Source: Aricia agestis | Taxonomy: Eukaryota > Arthropoda > Insecta > Lepidoptera > Lycaenidae | Assembly: GCF_905147365.1 (NCBI RefSeq) | Contig: NC_056407.1 | Location: 15,359,980 to 15,423,979 of the forward strand | Reading direction: 5' to 3' | DNA length: 64,000 nucleotides | In this document: piece by piece, positions 54,866-64,000 of the stretch | Numbering within the stretch: position 1 is the stretch's first letter | Layout: each line of letters opens with the position of its first letter | Made by a program: the position numbers and the translations under genes | Notes under the pieces: model-generated | What the model was told of the DNA's origin: nothing | What the model saw: only the letters and a program-made list of their open reading frames with translations | The model's database searches: none

Positions 54866-55160
54866 TTACGTTATTTAATAGGTCAGTACTTTATATTATA
54901 TACAGTGACGTAACCTTAAACCTATCAATGATAAATAGTTTATGGGTAAAGTTGTGTAATTGGGGGGCTAAATGAGCTTTAAAATTTGGCATAAAATATA
55001 AAGTTAAATTTAAAAAAATGAAATATTATGTGCACACTGCACAGCTGTTTTGATTTAAGGGGTACCAGGGCTTTTTTATAAAAGCTTTTGACACCAATTT
55101 TGTTGACATCGCGCGCTATAAACTGAAGTCCACGCGGACGAAGTCGCGGGCAACAGCTAG
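54866..55160 (+). mobile_element. Helitron H1, 3' half
   Basis: Starts at TTATTTAATAGGTCAGTA and ends CGCGGGCAACAGCTAG. Confidence 0.8.
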
Positions 55161-55164
55161 TACA

Positions 55165-55538
55165 AAAATAAAAATAAAAAAAAATAAAAAATATCCACAG
55201 CCGAACATATTATAACCTCCTCGTTTTTTGGAAGTCGGTTAAAAAAAAAAGTCCTTTATGTAAATTTCAAGTGCCTAGCTGTTGCCATTATTGGTTACGA
55301 GCAAAAAAGGCCAAAAAAATAACGTTTCTTGTATGGAAGCCCCCCTTAAATAATAATTTTATTTTGTTTTTAGTATTTATTGTTATAGCGGCAACAGAAA
55401 TACACAATCTGTGAAAATTTCAGAAGTCTAGCTAAAGTGGTTATTGAGTTACAGCCTGGAGACAGACAGACGGACAGACATCGAAGTCTCAGTAATAGGG
55501 TCCCGTTTTTACCCTATAGGTACGGAACCCTAAAAATG
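55165..55538 (-). mobile_element. H4b tail and 'AGGGTTCCGTA' repeat (variant A2)
   Basis: 55165-55245 carries the GGAAGTCGGTT tail. 55255-55538 is an inverted A2 copy ending ACGGAACCCTAAAAA, sharing its body with 56708-57375. Confidence 0.6.
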
Positions 55539-55692
55539 AAGATAAATACATAAATATATAGAAGATAAGTACAAAATTTATTTTACCCTAAGTAGTCGGA
55601 AGAGGTTTTTTGAAATGACTCGATAGTTGATTTAGGTGTAATGGTGCTTACACTCCTTACGCACCCTAATCCGCGACCGTCGACAGGGGTAG

Positions 55693-55849
55693 GCTGTGTG
55701 GCGCGGCGACTGGCGGCGCGTGCGCGCTGCGGGCGGCGGGGGACGTGCCGGGGGAGGTGGCGGGAGGCGGGGGGCGGCTCACCGCCGCGCACTGGCAGGT
55801 CGTCGACCTCGAGCTCTACTACTGCACCGACATCGAGCTCGTCACGCAG
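55693..55849 (+). CDS. Nup188-like gene, internal exon C
   Basis: 157 bases; phase 2 in (completing a Trp codon with exon B), phase 0 out at CACGCAG|GTTTCG. An alternative acceptor 6 bases upstream keeps the frame. The peptide ends AAHWQVVDLELYYCTDIELVTQ-like (visible: HWQVVDLELYYCTDIEL), which aligns in order and character with the human Nup188 SSWTLFTCEIEML region. It is glycine/alanine-rich before that. The spacing from the FW motif of exon A (~130 residues) fits Nup188 (~125). Confidence 0.6.
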
Positions 55850-56292
55850 GTTTCGTCTACGTTTATGGATTACTTTATTACAGTTTATTACCGTTTCGCC
55901 GAAAGACGTTAAACGTGCGGCAGCCGTACGTTTTCCGCGACGGAAACTATCCTACGTCCTCTCCCGTCTCTCAAAATATCGGAACACCGAATTTAGAAAA
56001 ATCGTTTCAGCGGTTTGAGCGCAAATCGTTAAAGTTTATTTCCTCCGTCCTTTCCCGAGACTCGAAGTATCCGCATACTGAATTTCATCGAAATCGGTTC
56101 AGCGGTTTAAGCGGGAGGAGGTAGCGGACGGACACACCGACCGACGGACGGACGTCCAGACGGTCGTACCTTCGCATTCGTAATATTTGCACGGATCGTC
56201 GAGGACGTCCTTCTAATTTCACCGGCGGGGATCCGTCGGAGTCGCGACTGGCCCGCGGAACGGAAAGATAAGTCGCGCCGTCTCTTTCCCAG
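55850..56292 (+). other. Intron with a repeat fragment
   Basis: 443 bases. 56050-56195 (ATTTCATCGAAATCGGTTCA, then a GACGGAC run) is a transposon scrap. Confidence 0.5.
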
Positions 56293-56648
56293 GCGAGTCT
56301 AGAGGAGGAGAGGAGTGCGGAGGCGCTGAGGGTGCTGCTGGAGCTGGTAGCGGAGGCGGCCGGGGCGGAGGAGGGCGGGGAGGGGGAGGGTGGCGGGCGG
56401 GAGGCGCGCGAGCTGCGCGTGTCGACGGAGCCCGGCCGCTACAACCTCACCATCGAGCCGGCGGCGGTGCGGGCGGCGCGGGGGGGTGGAGCCGGCGCAG
56501 GAGTCATCAGCATATCGAAGCAGCCCGGGCAGTACAGCCTCACCATCGAACCGGGTGCGAGGGGCGGGGCGCGGGTGGGGCTAGTGCGGCGCAGCGCGGC
56601 GAACGAGCGCGCGCTATGGGCGCACGTGCACGCCGCCTACACACGCAG
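56293..56648 (+). CDS. Nup188-like gene, internal exon D
   Basis: 356 bases from TTTCCCAG|GCGAGT to ACACGCAG|GTACGT, phase 0 in, phase 2 out. It starts ASLEEERSAEALRVLLELV (helix matching the Nup188 repeat), then a Gly/Glu-rich linker. It contains two near-repeats, STEPGRYNLTIEP and SKQPGQYSLTIEP. This ~60-residue repeated insertion is not in the human protein as I recall it. It ends ANERALWAHVHAAYTR. Confidence 0.6.
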
Positions 56649-56707
56649 GTACGTGTCACCGCCGTCGCCGCCGTCGCTTCGACACTCAGCGAACTCTTAT
56701 TGGCATT

Positions 56708-57375
56708 TTTAGGGTTCCGTACCCAAAGGGTAAAAAACGGGACCCTATTACTAGGACTTCGATGTCTGTCTGTCCGTCCGTCTGTCTGTCTGTCCGTCTG
56801 TCTGTCTCCAGGCTGTATCTCAAGAACTGCTATAGCTAGATTTCTGAAATTTTCACAGATTGTGTGTATCTATAACAATAAATACTAAAAACATAATAAA
56901 TCTTATATCTTTAAACGAGCAATTCTTGTATATATAATTGGAATCTCGGAATCGGCTCCAACGATTTTCATGAAATTTAGTATATAGGGGGTTTCGGGGG
57001 CGATAAATCGATCTAGCTAGGAATAATTTTCAGAAAATGTCTTTTTAATTCGTGTTTTATTGATAATCGATAAACTGAAAAATATGACTCTTCCTGACAT
57101 CTATTGGCGAATAATAGTACTATTTTGTTAGCAACTAATTATTTTAACGACCAGCAGATGGCGTTATTAAGTAACACGAAGTCAATGAGTGTTTGCTATA
57201 CCGAGCAAAGCTCGGTCATCCAGGTACTTAAATATTAAAGGGGGGCTCCCATACAACAAACGTATTTTTTTTTGCAGTTTTTTGCTCGATAATAATAATG
57301 GCAATAGTTATACAGTTGAAATGTTCACAAAATACTCAATTGTATTTGTACTTTAATAATTAATAATAAAATTTA
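56708..57375 (+). mobile_element. A2 repeat interrupted by another short repeat
   Basis: TTAGGGTTCCGTACCC at 56709. The body resumes at ~57227 (AAGGGGGGCTCCCATACAA). The insert 56905-57226 has GGAATCTCGGAATCGGCTCC and ends GAGCAAAGCTCGGTCATCC. Confidence 0.6.
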
Positions 57376-57376
57376 A

Positions 57377-58506
57377 TCTACACTACTATTATAAAGAGGA
57401 AAGATTTGATTTTTTGTTTGTTTGTTTGTTTGTTTGTTTGTTTGAGTCGAATAGGCTCCGAAACTACTGGACCGATTTGAAAAATTCTTTTGCCATTGGA
57501 ATCCTGCATTATTTCTGCTGAACATAGGCTAATTTTTATTTTGGAAAAATATAAGGTTCCGTAAGATATTTGGGATTTTCGGACGCAAGGTTTAAAAAAT
57601 CAACCAGAAAAGTTACTTATTTTGCGTACGCTGCCTAAACTATAAAAGATAGAGGCATAAAATGTTCTAAGTAATTATAGATCTTTTAAATATCTACAAA
57701 AAAGTCCGCGACACACTATACCTATCTATGTTGAGTGAGGCACAATAACCATTTTTTTATTAAAAAATCTAGAATTTTTTTTGGACTGTATTTAAATGCA
57801 TTTATTTAAATCATGCTATTGACCCTTATCAAAATAAATTATTTCATCACTAAGTACAGTTAATGTAGATAATATTCGGTCTTTGAATGATTAAAATTGG
57901 ACGTTTGGTTTTAATGTTATGGCGAAATTAAAATATTACGATTTCTGCTGCACGTTGCGAATTGGGCGTCAAGGCGCGATGCGCGGGTGTGCGTGCGGTA
58001 GGGGAGAGATTTAATTATCAGTGCCACAGACTCGCCCGGAGAGTCCACGTAAATATTACCTCGATCGTGGGAATCGCAGACACAATAGATTTTCAATAGT
58101 TATGCGACAGCCGGGTGCTGCTTTATTGATTTGATATAGACTATCGTGCTTTATTATTATAATCCTAATTTCAAAAAAGCTTTAAAAGTTATGACTACGA
58201 AAGTAATATTTTTAGAACTTTTTAAAATAAGTTTTGAATGACTATTATTTTTGATTGCTATTATAATTAATTAATTTCTTTAACTATAAATCTCCAATAG
58301 CGGCAGCCGGCTGCCAGCATAACAATTGAAGATCTATTGTGTCTGCGATACCCACGATGCCGATGCACGATGGAAGTATTAATGCATATTTTTTAATCCA
58401 CACTATTTCTGCTGAATATAGGCTATATTTAATGGGAGAAAAAAGGGAACCGTATTAAGTGTTAATAATTGTGTGAAAAATCTACCAAAATATTCCTTCT
58501 TGTTTA
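57377..58506 (+). mobile_element. Helitron copy, 3'-truncated, inverse of 36909-38319
   Basis: TCTACACTACTATTATAAA with (TTTG)n. It follows the 36909 copy base for base with few differences and stops at CCTTCTTGTTTA where an H2 copy begins. Confidence 0.8.
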
Positions 58507-58537
58507 TCCATACTAATATTATAAATGCGAAAGTATC

Positions 58538-58568
<31 letters not shown>

Positions 58569-59123
58569 TGCTTTCACGCCAAAACTACTGAACCGATTGC
58601 AATGAAATTTTGTATACAGTTATTCTAGAGTCTGAGAAAGGACATAGGCTACATTTTGATGTGGGAAAATATCTTATTTCCATGAAAATTTCGATGAAAA
58701 TGAATTCGCATTGCGCGTGGCCAGCGCTCATCCCGGGGGTCCTGGGTTCGAGTCCCGCAGGCGGAACAAAACGTTTTCAATGTTCCTGGGTCTTGGATGT
58801 GTATTAAAATAAAATTTCAAAAATCTTAAACGTATTTTATGTATAATATTATAAAAAATCCAGAAATATATCGATGGAATGAACATTTTAGTTCTAATAC
58901 GATTCAACAGATGGCGTTTTATTTTTTACTTTATTGTAACATAGAACTAATCATACTTATTAGTTAGTATGTTTTTGTTTATAGTTTTTAATACGTTAGA
59001 ATATTATGTTTAATAATATTATCACTTGGTATAATAATAATCAATCTATCTTATCTTATGTAGAACTCCTACTGCATTTCTAATCCATACTATCCATACT
59101 AATATTATAAATGCGAAAGTATC

Positions 59124-59158
<35 letters not shown>

Positions 59159-59438
59159 TGCTTTCACGCCAAAACTACTGAACCGATTGCAATGAAATTT
59201 TGTATACAGTTATTCTAGAGTCTGAGAAAGGACATAGGCTACATTTTGATGTGGGAAAATATCTTATTTCCATGAAAATATCGATGAAAATGAATTCGCA
59301 TTGCGCGTGGCCAGCGCTCATCCCGGGGGTCCTGGGTTCGAGTCCCGCAGGCGGAACAAAAAGTTTTCAATGTTCCTGGGTCTTGGATGTGTATTAAAAT
59401 AAAATTTCAAAAATCTTAAACATATTTTATGTATAATA
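58507..59438 (+). mobile_element. Two H2 copies in tandem
   Basis: 58507-59092 and 59093-59438 start TCCATACTAATATTATAAA, with B-box segments at 58716-58767 and 59306-59357. The second is inserted in the tail of the first. They are nearly identical over 340 bases. Confidence 0.8.
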
Positions 59439-59608
59439 CTAGCTGTGGCCCGCGACTTCGTCCGCGTGGACTTTAGTTTATAGCGCGCGGTGTCAACAAA
59501 ATTTGTGTCAAATTTAAAAACTTTTTAATACCCTGGTAAGTGCTTCCGGTGTAGCGCGGCCCTTAATTAATCAAAATACCCAAAAACAGCTATGCAGTGT
59601 GCACATAA
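59439..59608 (-). mobile_element. Helitron H1 3' half, inverted
   Basis: CTAGCTGTGGCCCGCGAC at the left. Contains a remnant of the small palindrome. Ends at the next H1 start. Confidence 0.7.
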
Positions 59609-60301
59609 TCTATACTAATATTATAAATGCGAAAGTATCTCTGTCTGTCTGTCTGTCTGTCTGTCAGTCTCGCTTTCACGCCAAACGCCAAAAGTATCTC
59701 TGTCTGTCTGTCTGTCTGTCAGTCTCGCTTTCACGCCAAACGCCAAAACTTCCGAACCGATTGTAATGAAATTTTGTATACAGATAGTCTAAAGCCTGAG
59801 AAAGGACATAGGCTACTTTTTTACTGGAAAAAAGGGTTGTAAGGGGGTGAAAATGCGTAAATTTGTTCAAATTAAGTTAGTTCCAACAATTCATAATAGA
59901 TGGCGCCGTGCGTCTTCTACATCGCGCTGACGCTTGCTCAAAAGTCTTTCTATAAGACGTGGTATCATCTTTTTAAGTTTCGATTTTTTTCGATTGTTAT
60001 ATCTATTCTACGGTATTAAATAACTCAGTACTTTATCTGCAGTGACGTAACCTTAAATCTATCAATGATAAATAGTTTATGGGTAAAGTTGTGTAATTGG
60101 AGGGCTAAATAAGCTTTAAAATTTGGCATAAAGTATAAAGTTTAATATAAAAAAATGAAATACTTATTGTGTGCACACTGCACAGCTGTATTGATTTAAG
60201 GGGTACCAGGGTTTTTTTATAAAAGCTTTTGACACCAATTTTGTTGACATCGCGCGCTATAAACTGAAGTCCACGCGGACGAAGTCGCGGGCAACAGCTA
60301 G
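59609..60301 (+). mobile_element. Helitron H1, full length, with duplicated (CTGT)n head
   Basis: The segment AAAGTATCTCTGTCTG through CGCCAAACGCCAAA occurs twice (59630-59690, 59691-59748). Confidence 0.85.
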
Positions 60302-60959
60302 TTATAAATAATTAAGGGGGCTCAAAAAAAAAAAACACATTTTTTACCTATTTTTGCTCTATAATGGTACGGAACCCTTCGTGCGCGAGTCCAACTCGCA
60401 CTTTGCCAATTTTTTCGTTTCGATTAGTAAAGTAGTGATGTTCCTATTTTAAAAGAAATAAATTTGTTAGCACAAACGAAACGTCGGTCACGACGAGACG
60501 TCGAAGCGAACCGAGACCGACGTTTCGTCTCCTACCGTTTGTGAATATTTCGATTGCCTCCGTGCAGCCATTATTGATATAGCGCAAAGGAGCCCAAAAA
60601 TATCGCGCCTGTTGTGTGTTTGTGTATTGACATTGAAGTCTGAGGGTCAATTCAGACTGCAACGCGACGCGTAGATGCATTTCTACATATTATTTTGTAC
60701 TGCAAATTGACAGATTTGGTGAGCGTGAGACGTCTTGCAAATATGTCAAATCCATACAAATTTAGAAATGTAGGATATGAATGTCCTTACCCGTAAGGTA
60801 AAAACGGGGCCCCCGTTTTTACCTTACGGCTAAGGAAACCTAAACAGCGCAGAAGCTGCAAAAAAATTAAAACGTCAGTACAAAGATGAGTCTTACACCG
60901 TACTCCCCGTCGTTTCCTCGAGAGATCGCGTTACTAACGGTCGGGCGTGGTGTACGCAG
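60302..60959. other. Repeat scraps and hairpins upstream of exon E
   Basis: 60360-60418 is the 3' end of an 'AGGGTTCCGTA' repeat (GTGCGCGAGTCCAACTCGCA). Hairpins at 60476-60528 (ACGAAACGTCGGT mirrored) and a perfect one at 60791-60829 (CGTAAGGTAAAAACGGGG mirrored). Confidence 0.6.
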
Positions 60960-61164
60960 TGGGCGGCGAGCGTCGGCTCTGACGCTGCAGCGGCGCTGGG
61001 TGGAGCTGCGGCGGTGGGCGGCACGCCTGGCCGCCGGCACTGCGCCACCGCACCCGCTGCTGTACGCGCTGCTGTTGCGGTTCCCGTGGGTGGCGGACGA
61101 GGCGCCGGCGAGCTGGGGCGAGCTGCGGCGCACCGGCCGCCTGCACCGCCTGCCGCACCTGCAG
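60960..61164 (+). CDS. Nup188-like gene, internal exon E
   Basis: 205 bases; phase 2 in, phase 0 out (CTGCAG|GTAAAC). The peptide contains ALTLQRRWVELRRWAARLA, then PHPLLYALLLRFPWVA and ASWGELRRTGRLHRLPHL. The last matches the Nup188 segment with WTDLRHTGFLPF in human, the strongest single similarity. Very GC-rich. Confidence 0.65.
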
Positions 61165-61297
61165 GTAAACCATAACTCCTCCCCCCATGAAGTAACTACT
61201 TTTAACTGAAAAATAGTGGTACCGGGAGGCGGATACGTTTCGAGTGACGCCCCCCGCCCGACCCGAGACTCATGTCGTGCCCCGCCCCGTGTTGCAG

Positions 61298-61337
61298 GCG
61301 GAGTGCAGGCGACGCGCCGCGCCGGTGGAGGAGTCGG
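61298..61337 (+). CDS. Nup188-like gene, internal exon F
   Basis: 40 bases, acceptor GTGTTGCAG|GCGG, donor GTCGG|GTACGT, phase 0 in, phase 1 out. AECRRRAAPVEES. Short but framed by good sites; the next exon is beyond the window. Confidence 0.45.
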
Positions 61338-61404
61338 GTACGTCGCCGCTCAACTCGCAGCGCCCTGCTGAAAAAATTACCTCGTATATAGTGTACTCTA
61401 ACTA

Positions 61405-62031
61405 TCTATACTAATATTATAAATGCGAAAGTATCTCTGCCTGTCTGTCTGTCTCGCTTTCACGCCAAAACTATCAAACCGATTGTAATGAAATTTTGTA
61501 TACAGATAGTCTAAAGCCTGAGAAAGGACACAGGCTACTTTTTTTACTGGAAAAAAGGGTTTTAAGGGGGTGAAAATACGAAAATTTGTTTAAATTAAGT
61601 TATTTCCAAAAATGTATAATAGATGGCACCGTGCGTCTCTTACATCGCGCTAACGCATGCCCAACATCTTTCTATAAGAGGTGGTATCATCATACATTCG
61701 GGTTTCGATTTTTTTTTTCGATTTTTCTTTCTTTTTTACGTTATTTAATAAGTCAGTATATTATATACAGTGACGTAACCTTAAACCTATTAATGATAAA
61801 TAGTTTATGGGTAAAGTTGTGTAATTGGGGGGCTAAATAAGCTTTAAAATTTGGCATAAAATATAAAGTTTAATTTTAAAAAATGAAATATTATGTGCAC
61901 ACTGCACAGCTGTTTTGATACCCCTTAAGGGTACCAGGGTTTTTTTTTATAAAAGCTTTTGACACCAATTTTGTTGACATCGCGCGCTATAAACTGAAGT
62001 CCACGCGGACGAAGTCGCGGGCAACAGCTAG
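61405..62031 (+). mobile_element. Helitron H1, full length
   Basis: TCTATACTAATATTATAAA ... GGCAACAGCTAG, 627 bases, A/T flanks, in the intron after exon F. Confidence 0.85.
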
Positions 62032-62070
62032 TATGTTGTAAGCTGCTCACTCATCTGATACACCGACAAG

Positions 62071-62770
62071 AAAAATTAAATTAAGAAATTTAAAAAAAAC
62101 CCCCCGCCAAACAATTTTAAAAAGTAATGAAATAATATATTTTACTGACTTTAAGTTTAAATAATTCTTAAGTGTAAAGTGATATTTTAGTCCATAATTG
62201 TTGTCACGGTGTATCGGGGGACCGCCAACAGTGTCTTTTGCATTTTGTATCGCCATGTCACTGATTGTCTCGATACTATAATGTTTTGTGAAATCAAACA
62301 TCTACATTAGCGGTCCCCCGACACACCTTGATAACAATTATGGACTAAAATATCACTTTACACTTAGGAATTATTTGAACTTAAAGTCAGTAAAATATAT
62401 TATTTCATTACTTTTTAAAGTTGTTTGGCGGGGTTTTTTTTTTAATTTCTTAATTTAATTTTATTTCATGCTTTTTAAACTTGTGTTGGTTATAGTGCAG
62501 AATAATTCCTATCAACAGGATCATATTATATCCCAATGAATACCATATAGGAATGTCCTTTTGGATGTGGCCGTCACGCGTCATATGGAGCTCGGCTCTT
62601 ATAAAATCCAGGTGAAGCTGCAGAAGCAGTATGCAAAAATTTATTAGTTATCTACGTCTTACTAGTTGTCGCAATTAAAATGAGCCCAAACACGAAACCA
62701 TTGCTCTAAGTTGGTGAGGAGTTGGGTATCCTATTGATTACCAGGTGATGCTGTAGCACCAGGTCAACTT
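62071..62770. mobile_element. Composite repeat M1+M2, inverted copy
   Basis: M1 62071-62465 with long arms (AATTAAATTAAGAAATTTAA to its inverse) around GGTGTATCGGGGGACCGC / GCGGTCCCCCGACACACC. M2 62485-62770 is the inverse of 22669-22950. Confidence 0.75.
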
Positions 62771-62933
62771 TCCATTAATGTGTAAATATTCATGAATGTC
62801 ACGACCTACAATGCAATAAAGCCCACCAAACGACTGCAAGTTGCTAATCGGCCCTTCACGAACCAGATGAACCGCGATTTTTCAGCACGGAGCAGGCTGA
62901 TGATGATGAACTATAGCTAAGAACACTCTCAAT
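62771..62933. other. Repeat tail with (TGA)n
   Basis: GAGCAGGCTGATGATGATGA resembles a LINE 3' end. No frame. Confidence 0.3.
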
Positions 62934-63116
62934 TAAGTCAGCTTTCAAACAAAAAAAACTAGATCAAAATCGGTCCACCCGGTTGGATGCTACGATGCCA
63001 CAGACAGACAGACAGACAGACATACCGACAGACAGACACGTCAAACTTATAACACCCCTCTTTTTAACCCCCGACAAAAAAGAGGGGTGTTATAAGTTTG
63101 ACATGTCTGTCTGTCG

Positions 63117-63158
<42 letters not shown>

Positions 63159-63222
63159 GGCATCGTAGCATCCAAACGGGTGGACCAATTTCGATCTAGT
63201 TTTTTTTGTTTGAAAGCTGATC
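62934..63222. repeat. Foldback element with (CTGT)n in both arms
   Basis: AAGTCAGCTTTCAAACAAAA at the left mirrors the right end TTTTGTTTGAAAGCTGA. Arms ~130 bases around AACCCCCGAC. The right arm has a longer (CTGT)n. Confidence 0.85.
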
Positions 63223-63473
63223 TAATTGTGTGTTTTTTTTTTTTTTTATAATAAAATTGGGGCTATAGACTGTTCGTCCATATCCTTTTTTTGTTATTTT
63301 ATTATTTAGATTTTTCGCACCAAGGATAATTGAAATAATATTATGAATTTTTATTAATTGTGGTCCATCACGCCATGGACACTTTTTTTTTTTTTTTTTA
63401 ATATATATGTGAATATATATATTTCATAGAATAGAGTATAATATGTTATACATATAATAAATAAATAAATTAT
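63223..63473. other. Low-complexity T-rich and TA-rich sequence
   Basis: Poly(T) at 63232-63247 and 63385-63400 bracket ~140 bases of nondescript sequence. No gene. Confidence 0.5.
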
Positions 63474-63815
63474 ATATATATATATCTTAATATATATATT
63501 TCTTGTGTGCGTGTGTATGTGACTGAACTCCTCCTAAACGACTGGACCAATTTTGATGAAATTTTTTGTGTGTGTTCGTGGAGATTCGAGAATGGTTTAG
63601 ATTTACAGTTTGGTCTACTGGAAAATGTTTTTTCAATTAATTTCTTATTTATAAGGAGTTGTTGATTTTGGAATGTTTTACATTAGATCCGGCGGACGGC
63701 GCTATCATCGCATTCAATATTATTCTATTTCAATTTTAGTTTGTCCTGACAGATGGTGCTACGATTAATTTGAAAAAAATTTTGTTATTCAATTCATGTG
63801 CTGATTAAAATATTA
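63474..63815 (+). mobile_element. H5-type repeat
   Basis: Inverse of 47570-47895; contains ACTGGACCAATTTTGATGAA and GGCGGACGGCGCTATCATCG. Confidence 0.65.
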
Positions 63816-64000
63816 AATAAATAACACATAGGCTACAATTTTAACCGACTTTCAAAATGGGGGAGGTGTTATGTTCGTTTTCTTATATTCAACGATTACT
63901 CCGCCGTTTGTTAACCGATTTTCAAAATTTTTCTTTTGGTATATAGGGTATCATCCCAATTTGGTATTATATTCAGAAAAGTGGTGATCTGATGAAGGAT
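63816..64000 (+). mobile_element. H4 body, runs off the window
   Basis: From ACACATAGGCTACAATTTTA to GTGGTGATCTGATGAAGGAT, the same order as 5195-5310 and 48430-48610. Confidence 0.7.

Larger units (their letters stand above)
56649..60959 (+). other. Intron (~4.3 kb) filled with repeats
   Basis: Contains the A2 repeat, a Helitron, two H2 copies and two H1 copies listed separately. Confidence 0.5.

Noticed and set aside
59627..59842. Cys/Ser-rich frames such as LSVCLSVCQSRF
   Set aside because: They translate (CTGT)n heads of H1 Helitrons; the same peptide appears at every copy.

Overview
The window looks like lepidopteran (moth or butterfly) nuclear DNA. It is AT-rich, has GT-AG introns, and is packed with repeats whose style I know from Lepidoptera: short Helitrons ending in CTAG, (CTGT)n-bearing repeats, copia-like and R1-clade elements, foldback MITEs, and a SINE that shares its tail with a LINE. 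No bacterial operon, CRISPR array, rRNA or convincing tRNA gene was found. Family names come from recalled motifs, not from a search.

Host genes. Two exons on the + strand (3264-3386 and 4853-4963) have clean splice sites and matching phases and open an unrecognised gene. Six GC-rich + exons (26877-26984, 27066-27253, 55693-55849, 56293-56648, 60960-61164, 61298-61337) join in one reading frame with matching phases. By order and residue pattern they best resemble an internal stretch of the nuclear-pore scaffold protein Nup188. One intron is about 28.4 kb and is almost entirely transposons. No earlier Nup188 exons were found upstream, and the gene must run past the right edge.

Layout. 1-2.8 kb holds two Jockey-like LINE fragments (minus). 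3.2-5.0 kb is the unknown gene, with a foldback MITE and a Helitron fragment in its intron. 5.0-8.3 kb holds Helitrons and an LTR-element fragment. 8.5-20.35 kb is a nest: a tandem repeat carries an R1-clade LINE (minus), which carries a copia-like element with both LTRs (8901-14118) and a DNA-transposon-like insertion (16866-18661); the copia element itself carries a LINE tail. 20.3-26.8 kb holds Helitrons, foldback elements and a LINE-type ORF. 27-33 kb holds Helitrons, a SINE, a Tc1-like remnant in a tandem repeat, and a repeat copy identical to one at 17.7 kb. 33.4-41.4 kb is bounded by matching inverted ends and contains a DD41D-type mariner transposase, a SINE, a MITE and a 1.4-kb Helitron. 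41.5-45.35 kb is a second, broken copia-like element. 45.5-64 kb is dense Helitrons and MITEs around the Nup188-like exons.

How the parts relate. The mobile elements are almost all broken or non-autonomous; no Helitron Rep/helicase gene is present, so the Helitron copies must have been moved by an enzyme encoded elsewhere. Several nested insertions have readable target-site duplications, and one Helitron has an empty site in a neighbouring duplicate, so a relative order of events can be read. I found no clear new functional system. The most informative signals are the empty/filled Helitron site, the composite Helitrons, the R1-clade LINE sitting inside its tandem-repeat target, and the Nup188-like gene with a giant transposon-filled intron.
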